A stretch of 38,337 nt of DNA from Candidatus Mediterraneibacter vanvlietii (GTDB taxonomy: Bacteria > Bacillota > Clostridia > Lachnospirales > Lachnospiraceae). A program made the translations under genes and the position numbers. The notes beneath the pieces are model-generated. The model saw only the letters and a program-made list of their open reading frames with translations, had not been told where the DNA came from and did not search any database. Positions 16,767 through 24,354 of this stretch are shown here, piece after piece. The stretch spans positions 1 to 38,337 of the forward strand of contig DXGZ01000132.1 in the NCBI GenBank assembly GCA_019113645.1, read 5' to 3'. Numbering within the stretch: the first letter of the stretch is position 1; every line of letters starts with the position of its first letter.

Positions 16767-18101
16767 ATGAAGATAGCATTGCCAAGAAAAGTAATGATGA
16801 TCATTAATAATCTTCAGCTGCACGGGTATGAGGCCTTTGCTGTAGGCGGCTGTGTAAGAGATTCTATCCTTGCGCGCAGGCCTGAGGACTGGGATATCAC
16901 CACATCCGCGCGTCCGGATGAGATCAAGAAACTGTTCCGAAGAACGGTGGATACGGGAATTGAACACGGAACGGTCACGGTCCTGCTGGGGAAGGATCAT
17001 TATGAGGTAACAACGTACCGTGTTGACGGAGCGTACGAGGACAACCGGCATCCGAAAGAGGTCCGTTTTACAACCAGGCTGGAAGAGGATCTGCGGCGCA
17101 GGGATTTTACGATAAATGCGATGGCATATAATGATGAAGTGCGTCTCGTGGATGTGTTCGGCGGGATGCAGGACTTGAACCATCACCTGATCCGGTGTGT
17201 AGGCGATCCGATGGAACGCTTCTCGGAAGACGCACTTCGGATTCTGCGGGCAGTGCGTTTCTCAGCGCAGCTGAATTTTCCGATAGAGCCGGCAACAGCT
17301 GACGCGGTGAGGAAGCTGGCGCCGACTCTGGAACACATCAGCGCAGAACGGATTCAGACAGAGCTGGTCAAGCTTCTTGTGTCTCCTCATCCGGAGCGGA
17401 TCCAGGATGCATATGAGCTGGGCATCACGAAGGTGATTCTTCCGGAGTGGAATGCAATGGTCGGTGTGGCGCAGAAGACGCCTCACCATAAATACGATGT
17501 GGCAGAGCATACGCTCCGCGCGCTGAAAAATGTGAAAAGAGACAAGATCCTGCGGCTCACGATGCTTTTCCACGACATGGGTAAACCGTCAGCCAAAGCA
17601 ACAGATGAAAACGGCAGGGATCATTTCAAAGGGCACGCCCTTGTGAGCGAGGAGATCGCACGCCGGGTTATGAGAAGGCTGAAGTTTGACAATGAGACAG
17701 TGAAGAAAGTAACCCGTCTGGTATGTTACCATGATTACCGCATGGAGGCGACGCCGGCAAATGTCCGCCGTGCCATGAACCGGATCGGAGTCGAACTTTT
17801 TCCCTATTATCTCGCTGTGCGTATGGCGGATGTGAAAGCGCAGAGCACATACCGCAGAAGAGAGAAGATAGAGAATATCGTTGCGATCAGGGAGCTCTAT
17901 CAGGAGGCCCTTTTGAATGATGAATGCGTGACGCTGCGGCAGCTTGCGGTAAGCGGACGTGACCTTATGGAACTCGGAATGCGGCCGGGACGTGAGATGG
18001 GCAGCATGCTGAGCGAGCTGTTGGAATACGTGATTGATGATCCTGAAAGAAACAACAAAGAGACACTGTGCGCTTATGTAAAAGAAAAACTTGGTTTGTA
18101 A
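16767..18101 (+). CDS. cca: CCA-adding tRNA nucleotidyltransferase with HD domain
   Basis: The 444-aa class II CCA enzyme builds or repairs the 3' CCA of tRNAs from CTP and ATP without a nucleic acid template. The head carries GYEAFAVGGCVRDSILARRPEDWDI with the GGxVRD and D-x-D metal motifs. RRRDFTINAMAY is motif C, and EDALRILRAVRFSAQL includes the nucleotide-choosing EDxxR. An HD domain follows (LTMLFHDMGKPSA, LVCYHDYRM), as found in many Firmicutes enzymes. GAAGGATGAG lies upstream. The tRNA-Cys in this window lacks an encoded CCA and would be a substrate. Confidence 0.95.
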   Translation: MKIALPRKVMMIINNLQLHGYEAFAVGGCVRDSILARRPEDWDITTSARPDEIKKLFRRTVDTGIEHGTVTVLLGKDHYEVTTYRVDGAYEDNRHPKEVRFTTRLEEDLRRRDFTINAMAYNDEVRLVDVFGGMQDLNHHLIRCVGDPMERFSEDALRILRAVRFSAQLNFPIEPATADAVRKLAPTLEHISAERIQTELVKLLVSPHPERIQDAYELGITKVILPEWNAMVGVAQKTPHHKYDVAEHTLRALKNVKRDKILRLTMLFHDMGKPSAKATDENGRDHFKGHALVSEEIARRVMRRLKFDNETVKKVTRLVCYHDYRMEATPANVRRAMNRIGVELFPYYLAVRMADVKAQSTYRRREKIENIVAIRELYQEALLNDECVTLRQLAVSGRDLMELGMRPGREMGSMLSELLEYVIDDPERNNKETLCAYVKEKLGL

Positions 18102-18110
18102 TCATACTTC

Positions 18111-18166
18111 GGCTGTCCCCTTCATAGATTAGAAAGAATCAGAATACGCGGTGACAGGGGGCAGCC
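18111..18166 (+). promoter_or_regulatory. Stem masking the cotS ribosome-binding site
   Basis: GGCTGTCCCCT (18111-18121) can pair with AGGGGGCAGCC (18156-18166), 10 Watson-Crick pairs plus one G.U, ending directly at the ATG and covering the AGGGGG Shine-Dalgarno site. CATAGATTA at 18123-18131 resembles the sporulation sigma-E/sigma-K -10 (CATAnnnTA). A transcript starting there would lack the left arm and be free of the stem. The -35 is poor. Confidence 0.4.
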
Positions 18167-19270
18167 ATGAGAGAAGAATACGAACTGGAAGTATTGGAGC
18201 GCTATGATATAGAAGTGAAAAGCACCCGAAGAATCAGGGGTGCGTTTTTTTGCGATACAAATGAGGGAACGATGCTGTTGAAGGAGACGAAAATCTCCGG
18301 GCGGCGCGCTCCCTTTCTGTATCTTGTTCTCAGCGCGATTGAAGAGAGGGGAAATGTAAAAGTTGACACGCCCGTCTTCACCAGAGACGGGGAGCTTCTT
18401 GTCACTTCAGGGGACGGGTCTGTATATATGCTGAAGAAATGGTATCAGGGAAGAGAGACTGATATCAGGCAGGAGAGCGAGATTGCCCGCGCTGCGGTGG
18501 AGATGGCGAAACTCCACAGTGAACTGCGGCAGGGCGTGACTGGAACCGGGCGAAACGGCACGGTCCGGACCGGGCAGGTCTGTGATGTTCAGGTGCGTGA
18601 CGGTCAGGAACGGAACAGGCAGGAAGGAAACACACAGGGAGATCAGGTGGAAATACCTGTGGTTCCGGCAGGGAGAGACCCTGTTGAGGAAATCAGACGG
18701 CACAACAGAGAACTGAAAAAGGTCCGCGCGTTTGTCCGGGGGCGGGTTGCGAAGAATGAATTTGAATATCTCTTCCTGGACAGTTTTGAGAAAATGTACT
18801 GTCTGGCGGAAGCGGTTCTTCTCCGAATGGAAAATTCATCAGCGTCAGAGCTCTTTGAGGAAAGCGTCAGATGCGGTTATCTTGTGCACGGCGATTACAA
18901 CTACCATAATCTGCTGATGTTGAGAGATGGGATGGCGGTGACTAATTTCGAACATATGCGTGTAGATATACAGGTGCGTGATCTCTATTACTTCATGCGG
19001 AAAGCAATGGAAAAGAATCATTGGAAACTAAAAACTGGACAGAGGATTCTAGAGTCCTACGAGAGCGTCCGCAGACTCAGCGATGAGGAGAGGGAATATG
19101 TGGGGCTGTGCCTGGCTTATCCGGAAAAGTACTGGAAGACAGCCAGTACTTATTACCATTCCAACAAAGCGTGGCTGCCGGAAAAGTATGTGGAAAAGCT
19201 TGAGATTGCGGTGCGGCAGAACGAGGAGAAGAGCGATTTTCTGAAAAAGATATTCCACGTGACGCTGTAA
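18167..19270 (+). CDS. CotS-like spore coat protein (kinase-like fold) with low-complexity insertion
   Basis: The 367-aa protein resembles the CotS/YutH/YsxE group, which has an aminoglycoside-phosphotransferase fold and localises to the spore coat. Seen are the N-lobe Lys (GTMLLKETKI), the catalytic-loop motif HGDYNYHNLL (241-250), and C-terminal helices (YYFMRKAM, SYESVRRLSDEER). Two oddities stand out. Residues about 123-170 are a Gly/Arg/Gln/Thr-rich insertion between the kinase lobes. The metal-binding Asp of the DFx motif is Asn (VTNFEHM, Asn260), which would weaken or abolish phosphotransfer. A role as a structural coat protein or pseudokinase fits. It sits between cca and hup, with its own likely sporulation promoter. 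Confidence 0.7.
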   Translation: MREEYELEVLERYDIEVKSTRRIRGAFFCDTNEGTMLLKETKISGRRAPFLYLVLSAIEERGNVKVDTPVFTRDGELLVTSGDGSVYMLKKWYQGRETDIRQESEIARAAVEMAKLHSELRQGVTGTGRNGTVRTGQVCDVQVRDGQERNRQEGNTQGDQVEIPVVPAGRDPVEEIRRHNRELKKVRAFVRGRVAKNEFEYLFLDSFEKMYCLAEAVLLRMENSSASELFEESVRCGYLVHGDYNYHNLLMLRDGMAVTNFEHMRVDIQVRDLYYFMRKAMEKNHWKLKTGQRILESYESVRRLSDEEREYVGLCLAYPEKYWKTASTYYHSNKAWLPEKYVEKLEIAVRQNEEKSDFLKKIFHVTL

Positions 19271-19285
19271 CAGTTCGCGTCAGTG

Positions 19286-19323
19286 AAAACATTGAAATGT
19301 TCGTGCGGGTAAAAACATTGAAA
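19286..19323 (+). repeat. Direct repeat before the hup promoter
   Basis: AAAACATTGAAA occurs at 19286-19297 and 19312-19323, 26 bp apart, just upstream of the -35 box. It may be an operator or an AT-rich UP-like element. Confidence 0.5.
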
Positions 19324-19327
19324 AATC

Positions 19328-19356
19328 TTGACAAAGCCTGATGAAACCGTTATAAC
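19328..19356 (+). promoter_or_regulatory. Promoter for hup
   Basis: TTGACA (19328-19333) and TATAAC (19351-19356), spacer 17 bp. The leader contains an AATATGC/GCATATT hairpin at about 19373-19396. Confidence 0.8.
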
Positions 19357-19454
19357 AATACATAAAGGCGGAAATATGCGCCCGTTTAGGCATATTCCCC
19401 TTTCAAAACCAGTAAAAAATTGTACGGAAGTACAGTCAGGAGGAGGAATTATCC

Positions 19455-19727
19455 ATGAACAAAACAGAATTAATCGCAGCCATCGCTGAGAAGGCAGAAA
19501 TATCAAAGAAAGATTCTGAAAAAGCATTAAAAGCCTTTGTTGACGTGGTAACAGAACAGCTTAAGAATGATGATAAAGTTCAGCTTGTTGGATTTGGTAC
19601 ATTCGAGGTAAGCAAGAGGGCTGCCAGAGAGGGAAGAAATCCGCAGACAGGTAAAACAATGAAGATCGAGGCTTGCAAAGCGCCGAAGTTCAAAGCGGGC
19701 AAAGCGTTAAAAGACGCGATCAACTAA
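19455..19727 (+). CDS. hup: DNA-binding protein HU
   Basis: The 90-aa protein is a standard [22 protein letters not shown], then the dimer core [20 protein letters not shown] and the arm [20 protein letters not shown] with the conserved Pro that intercalates into DNA. It bends and compacts the nucleoid as a homodimer. Its strong AGGAGGAGG site, consensus promoter and own terminator fit high expression as a single unit at the head of the sporulation block. Confidence 0.97.
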   Translation: MNKTELIAAIAEKAEISKKDSEKALKAFVDVVTEQLKNDDKVQLVGFGTFEVSKRAAREGRNPQTGKTMKIEACKAPKFKAGKALKDAIN

Positions 19728-19763
19728 TTGCGGTATACAGATAGAGAACCGGATTGAGAAAAC

Positions 19764-19800
19764 AGGCACTTACGATGGGATACATTGTAAGTGCCTTTTT
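19764..19800 (+). terminator. Terminator after hup
   Basis: AGGCACTTAC (19764-19773) pairs with GTAAGTGCCT (19787-19796), followed by a T run. Confidence 0.9.
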
Positions 19801-19885
19801 ATCAGGTGCGGAGAGTTAAGGTCGAGAGAACAGGACATAGAAGAATGAAGAAGAGAATTCAGAAGAACAGAACGGAGGAAAAGAG

Positions 19886-20125
19886 ATGCGTTTGGATAAA
19901 TTTCTGAAGGTTTCCAGGCTGATCAAAAGGCGCACCGTGGCAAATGAGGCTTGCGATGCCGGGCGTGTTACGGTAAATGGCAGACCGGCGAAGGCTTCCG
20001 TGCAGGTGAAGCCGGGAGATGTGATTGAGATTCAGTTCGGAACCAAAACTGTGAAAGCAGAAGTTCTCAAACTGGAGGACACTACCAAAAAAGAGAACGC
20101 GGCAGAACTGTTCCGGTATCTGTAA
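19886..20125 (+). CDS. rqcP: S4-domain RNA-binding protein RqcP (YabO)
   Basis: The 79-aa protein is a single S4 domain (MRLDKFLKVSRLIKRRTVAN, then GRVTVNGRPAKASVQVKPGD). In B. subtilis RqcP (YabO) binds stalled 50S subunits with RqcH and helps add alanine tails to stalled chains. It differs from heat-shock Hsp15 by its short length, and gene order (hup, then yabP and yabQ) supports the RqcP call. GGAGG precedes the ATG. A palindromic repeat begins directly after the stop codon. Confidence 0.88.
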   Translation: MRLDKFLKVSRLIKRRTVANEACDAGRVTVNGRPAKASVQVKPGDVIEIQFGTKTVKAEVLKLEDTTKKENAAELFRYL

Positions 20126-20213
20126 CAGCGGGCGCTCGTCCCATGGAACAGCCCGCTTGAAAAATCATGCGAGCATGATTTTTTCTCCCGTGCAGTCCCA
20201 TGGCTGAACTGTT
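20126..20213. repeat. Palindromic repeat, copy 1 (88 bp, three stems)
   Basis: It holds three stems in order: AGCGGGC with GCCCGCT, AAAAATCATGC with GCATGATTTTT (11 bp), and CAGTCC with GAACTG (one mismatch). The reverse complement occurs at 32584-32670 with about 85% identity. In the first stem the other copy has ACGGGC with GCCCGT, a paired change that keeps the helix. It lies between rqcP and yabP. Confidence 0.75.
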
Positions 20214-20236
20214 ATGAAAAATATATACCAGTCGCA

Positions 20237-20266
20237 GGAATAAACGGGAACAACCCCTCATATATT
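20237..20266 (+). promoter_or_regulatory. Possible sigma-E promoter for yabP
   Basis: GGAATAAA (20237-20244) and CATATATT (20259-20266), 14 bp apart, resemble the sigma-E -35 and -10. In B. subtilis yabP and yabQ are sigma-E genes, which supports the call. Confidence 0.45.
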
Positions 20267-20291
20267 TAAAAGCAGAGCGGGAGGGGATTGG

Positions 20292-20576
20292 ATGGAAGAA
20301 CAGCGTATTGCGAAAACGCATAAACTGGTTGTAAATAACAGAAAAACGAGTATGGTAACAGGTGTGCTGGATGTGCTCTCTTTTGATCTGAATGAGGTTC
20401 TCCTGGAGACAGAGCAGGGAATGCTTATGGTCAAGGGGACGGATCTGCATGTCAACCGGCTGAGTGTGGAAAAAGGAGAAGTGGATCTGTCGGGAAATAT
20501 CGACAGTATTGCGTATTCCAGCAGCACTCCGGCAGGGAGGCAGGGCGAGAATTTCCTGTCCAAGTTGTTTAAGTAG
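20292..20576 (+). CDS. yabP: Sporulation protein YabP
   Basis: The 94-aa protein matches YabP: HKLVVNNRKTSMVTGVLDVL, then a beta-rich stretch with MLMVKGTDLHVNRLSVEKGE. YabP and the adjacent YabQ are mother-cell proteins needed in some Firmicutes for spore development; YabP shares a fold with YqfC. GGAGGGG lies upstream of the ATG. It is followed after eight bases by yabQ. Confidence 0.92.
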   Translation: MEEQRIAKTHKLVVNNRKTSMVTGVLDVLSFDLNEVLLETEQGMLMVKGTDLHVNRLSVEKGEVDLSGNIDSIAYSSSTPAGRQGENFLSKLFK

Positions 20577-20584
20577 GCGGCGCT

Positions 20585-20917
20585 ATGATACTCGGGATCG
20601 GAAGGGAAGCTGACGTTTTTCTGTATGCGGCGCTTTCGGGACTGTCTGTGTGGGCAGCGTACGGAATTCTGATCTGCTTCAGGAAGATTGTCAGTCATCG
20701 GAGGATTATGATCAGTCTGGAAGATATTGTATTCTGGATTGGAGCGAGCGTTTACATTTTCCGGAAAATGTATGATGCCACATACGGGACAGTGCGCTGG
20801 TTTTTTGTCCTGGGCGCCCTGTGCGGGGCAGGAGCCGGAGCACTGATATTTCGTCTGGCAGGAAAAATCCTGGTAAAGGTTAAGAAAAAACTTGAAAAGT
20901 ACAGGAAAACCAGATAG
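20585..20917 (+). CDS. yabQ: Spore cortex protein YabQ
   Basis: The 110-aa membrane protein has four hydrophobic segments (about 8-25, 39-58, 75-90 and in the GALCGAGAGALIFRLAGKIL part). YabQ is a sporulation membrane protein needed for cortex formation in B. subtilis. The start has only a weak ribosome-binding site (AGGCGG), eight bases after the yabP stop, so translation is probably coupled to yabP. Position between yabP and divIC is the conserved one. Confidence 0.85.
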   Translation: MILGIGREADVFLYAALSGLSVWAAYGILICFRKIVSHRRIMISLEDIVFWIGASVYIFRKMYDATYGTVRWFFVLGALCGAGAGALIFRLAGKILVKVKKKLEKYRKTR

Positions 20918-20970
20918 AATGTTTTTAACGTTGGGGAGTAATAAAATTATTAATAACAGGGTGAGCATGA

Positions 20971-21306
20971 ATGGGTAAAATGAAAAAAACAGGGACAGGC
21001 CGGATGCAGAAGAGGAAGAATGCGAGGCTCAGACATTATAAGAGAAGTATTGTGATGATCTGCGCGGTGTTGGTCTGCCTTACAGGGGCACTTGCGGTGG
21101 GCTCTCTCAGCCTTCACGCGAAGAATGCTCAGTACAAGGAGCAGGAAGAGGAGCTTACTGCTCAGATCAAGGAGCAGGAAGAGCGCGCCAAAGAGGTTGA
21201 AGAGTTCGAAGAGTACGTTAAGACGGACGATTATATCAAGGAAACAGCAGAAGACAAACTCGGTCTGGTTGACCCGAACGAGATTATATTTAAGCCGGCA
21301 CAGTAA
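20971..21306 (+). CDS. divIC: Septum formation protein DivIC (FtsB-like)
   Basis: The 111-aa bitopic protein has a basic N-terminus, one transmembrane segment (IVMICAVLVCLTGALAVGSL, about 27-46) and an acidic coiled coil (YKEQEEELTAQIKEQEERAK). It ends in the DivIC/FtsB signature YIKETAEDKLGLVDPNEI. It acts in the divisome with FtsL and DivIB to activate septal peptidoglycan synthesis. Its position in this cluster supports DivIC over a generic FtsB. Confidence 0.9.
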   Translation: MGKMKKTGTGRMQKRKNARLRHYKRSIVMICAVLVCLTGALAVGSLSLHAKNAQYKEQEEELTAQIKEQEERAKEVEEFEEYVKTDDYIKETAEDKLGLVDPNEIIFKPAQ

Positions 21307-21344
21307 ACTGCGGCGGAAAAGGAATTCATAAGGTTACGAATGAA

Positions 21345-21378
21345 GACTCCGGGAGAAATTCTCCCGGAGTCTTTGTTT
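21345..21378 (+). terminator. Terminator between divIC and spoIIE
   Basis: GACTCCGGGAG (21345-21355) pairs with CTCCCGGAGTC (21361-21371), then TTTGTTT. It lies just before the spoIIE ribosome-binding site, so spoIIE expression by readthrough should be limited. Confidence 0.8.
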
Positions 21379-21411
21379 CATCAGATAGTCGGAACAGGGA
21401 GGGGATTCGGT

Positions 21412-22809
21412 ATGAATGAAGGACAGGCACTGCATGGGAGCCCTTATGTGGAACAGATAGAAAAATACGCGCAGTCGCTGAAGCAGCTCTCCAGGACATT
21501 TCTCGGGCTGGAGGAAAAGCGTCAGGCTTTTTCGGATGAAGAGATCGAGGGAATGTTTATGCGGGTGAGGGAAAGAGTGTGCGGCAAATGCGAGAAGTGC
21601 GACTGGTGCTGGGGAGAGAATTTTATCCACACTTACCAGATGGGGTATGATATTCTGGCAGCAGTGGATCAGTATGGAAACGAGCTCAACACGGAGACGA
21701 AGCGGAAGCTGATGCAGAGATGTATTATGGCTCCGCGCTTTCTGCGGGAGATGCTCGATGGTTTTCATGAAGCCAGACAGAATATCATATGGGTGAACCG
21801 TATCGCGCGCAGCCGGGAAGGCTGTGCGATACAGATGGATACATTTGCGGATATGATCCGCAGCACGGCGAAGGAGCTGGAGGACAGCATCTTCACAGAT
21901 GAGCGGTTGGAGAAGAAACTGATGGCGGTCCTCAGAAAAAAAGGGATTCGGGTGCTGTATACCCGTTTTTTCATGAACGGGGAGGGCAAGTTCGAGATCC
22001 ACGTTACAGCCAGGAGCATGGGGAAGAAAAAAGTGCCGGTGAAGGAAGTTGTGAAGGCGGTGTCAGATGCGGCGGGGCGAAAATTCGTCCTGCCGTCCGA
22101 TGCTGCCCAGATGATCGGAAATCGCTATGCCACGGTTATATGCCGCGAAGGTCCGGTGTTTTATACTCTGCAGGGAACTGCGAGAATCGGCAAAGGATGT
22201 TCCCGGATATCAGGGGACAGTTTTGCCATGATGGAGCTCCCGGGAGGGAGACAGGCTGCGGCGCTTTCGGACGGTATGGGAGCCGGTGAGGAAGCCTGCC
22301 GGGAGAGTACTCTGGTCATTGAACTGCTGGAAGAACTGCTGAACGCGGGATTTCCGGAAAAAACAGCGATCCAGATGATCAACACAACGCTTGTGATGGG
22401 CCGGGAGGAAATTCACTATTCTACAGTGGACATGACTGTGTTCGACCTGTACACGGGCGAGTGCGAGATTATCAAGGCGGGAGCGTCGTCCACATTTATA
22501 AAAAAGAAGGACAGCGTGGAACATTTGAGCTCCACCAGTCTGCCCATCGGAGTTGTGAACCGGATCGAAATCGACTCGGTGAAAAGGAAGCTGGAGGACG
22601 GGGATTTTGTCATCATGGTGACGGACGGGATACTGGACGCTCTGCCTGTGGGAGAGCAGGATATTCTCCTGGAGACGATCATACAGGGGAGTTCGATTAC
22701 AAATCCAAAAGAGATGGCGCACCATATTCTGGAGCAGGTGCTGGCGTGGACGGGAAAGGAACCTGCGGATGACATGACCGTGCTGGTGGTCGGGGTCTGG
22801 GAGGGATAA
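21412..22809 (+). CDS. spoIIE: Stage II sporulation phosphatase SpoIIE, form without membrane domain
   Basis: SpoIIE is the PP2C phosphatase that dephosphorylates SpoIIAA to switch on sigma-F in the forespore. The C-terminal catalytic part is clear: ISGDSFAMMELPGGRQAAAL, SDGMGAGEEA and EPADDMTVLVV carry the metal-binding Asp residues. The regulatory region with CGKCEKCDWCW is present. The ten-helix membrane domain of the B. subtilis protein (827 aa) is missing; this form has 465 aa. The start at 21412 has GGGAGGGG upstream; an earlier in-frame ATG at 21340 would place the terminator hairpin inside the gene. Without its anchor it must reach the septum by another route, perhaps through FtsZ or a partner. 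Confidence 0.85.
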   Translation: MNEGQALHGSPYVEQIEKYAQSLKQLSRTFLGLEEKRQAFSDEEIEGMFMRVRERVCGKCEKCDWCWGENFIHTYQMGYDILAAVDQYGNELNTETKRKLMQRCIMAPRFLREMLDGFHEARQNIIWVNRIARSREGCAIQMDTFADMIRSTAKELEDSIFTDERLEKKLMAVLRKKGIRVLYTRFFMNGEGKFEIHVTARSMGKKKVPVKEVVKAVSDAAGRKFVLPSDAAQMIGNRYATVICREGPVFYTLQGTARIGKGCSRISGDSFAMMELPGGRQAAALSDGMGAGEEACRESTLVIELLEELLNAGFPEKTAIQMINTTLVMGREEIHYSTVDMTVFDLYTGECEIIKAGASSTFIKKKDSVEHLSSTSLPIGVVNRIEIDSVKRKLEDGDFVIMVTDGILDALPVGEQDILLETIIQGSSITNPKEMAHHILEQVLAWTGKEPADDMTVLVVGVWEG

Positions 22810-22822
22810 GAGCCCGGAACTC

Positions 22823-22851
22823 TTTACTTTTCAGAATGAATTGTTTATAGT
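22823..22851 (+). promoter_or_regulatory. Promoter for a possibly leaderless tilS
   Basis: TTTACT (22823-22828) and TATAGT (22846-22851), spacer 17 bp. The tilS ATG at 22858 starts six bases after the -10, where transcription should begin, and no Shine-Dalgarno sequence lies before it. Confidence 0.55.
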
Positions 22852-22857
22852 TTACAT

Positions 22858-24354
22858 ATGATGAAAAAGGCAGAAAGAGAAGTTGAAGAATTTATTGGCA
22901 AATATGATATGATCCGGGAAGGAGACACAGTGATTGTAGGCGTATCGGGAGGAGCGGATTCGGTATGCCTGCTTTTTATGCTCTGCGCGCTCAGAGACCG
23001 CCTGGGCTTCCGGGTGAAGGTGTGTCACGTAAACCATGGTATCCGGGGAGCGGCTGCGGACGCGGATGAAGAGTATGTCCGCGGACTGTGCGGGAAACTG
23101 AGAGTGCCCTGCAGGATTTTTCGTGAAAATGTGGAATTAATTGCCAGAAACAGGAAACAATCTACCGAGGAAGCGGGAAGAACGGTGCGTATGGACGCGT
23201 TTGAGACGATGTGTCTTGAAGACGGAGGAACAAAGATTGCCACAGCCCATCACAGGGAAGACAATGCGGAGACTGTTCTGATGAACCTTGCGCGCGGGAC
23301 AGGGCTTAAAGGGCTCTGCGGCATCCGCCCGGTAAATGGGAAATGGATACGTCCGCTTCTGGTTCTGGGGAAAAAGGAGATAGAAGAATATCTGCGCAGC
23401 CGGGAGATCTCCTGGTGTGAGGACGCGACAAACAGTGAGGATGATTATACAAGGAACCGGATCAGGCATAATATTATGCCTCTTCTGACAGAACAGGTGA
23501 ATGCAGGCGCGGCACGGCATATGGATGAACTGTCCCGTCAGGCGCAGGAAGTCTGGGAGTATCTGGAACAGGGCGTAAAACGCGCGTGGAAACGCTGTGT
23601 AGAGCCGGAATACGAAGCGGGTTCAGACCAGGAAAGCGAAACGCTTCGCATAAAAGAACAGCCTTTCCGCAGCGAGGCATCTGCTGTGCAGAAGCAGCTT
23701 CTTCGGGAATGCATTGCCCGCGTAAGAGGAAGGGAGAAAGACATAGAAGCGGTTCATGTGATGTCTCTGCTGGCGCTTTTTGACAGACAGACAGGCCGGT
23801 CAGTCGATCTGCCGGGAGGCGTGAAGGCGGAGCGGACGTATGAAGGCGTCATTCTGAGAAAAAGCCCCGGGAGGCGTGACAGCGAGGACGGTACAAACGA
23901 CCTGAAGCAGGGGGTGGAGATCCGGATTCCGGGAGAGACCCGGCTGCCCGGAGGAAAGGGAAAGATTCTCTGCCGTTTCATCGAGGGACCCAATCTCCTG
24001 GAAGCGAGGCAGATCCCGCAAAAAAGCTACACGAAATGGCTTGATTATGATATAATAAAATACGGTCTTTCCGCGAGAACAAGGAGAAGCGGTGATTACT
24101 TTACCGTTGATGGAGAAGGAAAGCGTCAGAAGCTGAAATCCTATTTCATAAATGAGAAAATACCGCGGGAAGAAAGGAAAAACATGCTTCTCATCGCTGA
24201 TGGAGAACATATTGTGTGGATTCCCGGCAGGAGAATGAGCCGGGCATATCAGGTAGGAAGCACAACTAAGAAAATTCTTGAGATAAAGATAATGGAGGAG
24301 AACAGAAATGGCAGAGAAGATCAGAGTGCTTGTCCCGGAGGAAAAAGTAGATGA
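22858..24354 (+). CDS. tilS: tRNA(Ile)-lysidine synthase TilS
   Basis: TilS converts the wobble C34 of tRNA-Ile(CAU) to lysidine using ATP, which changes decoding from Met to Ile. The 498-aa protein has the PP-loop VGVSGGADSVCLLF (about 24-37), CHVNHGIRG, the substrate-loop TAHHREDNAETVLMNLARGTG, and TNSEDDYTRNRIRHNIMPLL. A C-terminal TilS domain ends with SRAYQVGSTTKKILEIKI. The last 15 codons run 47 bases into hpt in another frame, an unusually long overlap. There is no Shine-Dalgarno site before either ATG (22858, 22861); see the promoter entry. Confidence 0.95.
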   Translation: MMKKAEREVEEFIGKYDMIREGDTVIVGVSGGADSVCLLFMLCALRDRLGFRVKVCHVNHGIRGAAADADEEYVRGLCGKLRVPCRIFRENVELIARNRKQSTEEAGRTVRMDAFETMCLEDGGTKIATAHHREDNAETVLMNLARGTGLKGLCGIRPVNGKWIRPLLVLGKKEIEEYLRSREISWCEDATNSEDDYTRNRIRHNIMPLLTEQVNAGAARHMDELSRQAQEVWEYLEQGVKRAWKRCVEPEYEAGSDQESETLRIKEQPFRSEASAVQKQLLRECIARVRGREKDIEAVHVMSLLALFDRQTGRSVDLPGGVKAERTYEGVILRKSPGRRDSEDGTNDLKQGVEIRIPGETRLPGGKGKILCRFIEGPNLLEARQIPQKSYTKWLDYDIIKYGLSARTRRSGDYFTVDGEGKRQKLKSYFINEKIPREERKNMLLIADGEHIVWIPGRRMSRAYQVGSTTKKILEIKIMEENRNGREDQSACPGGKSR

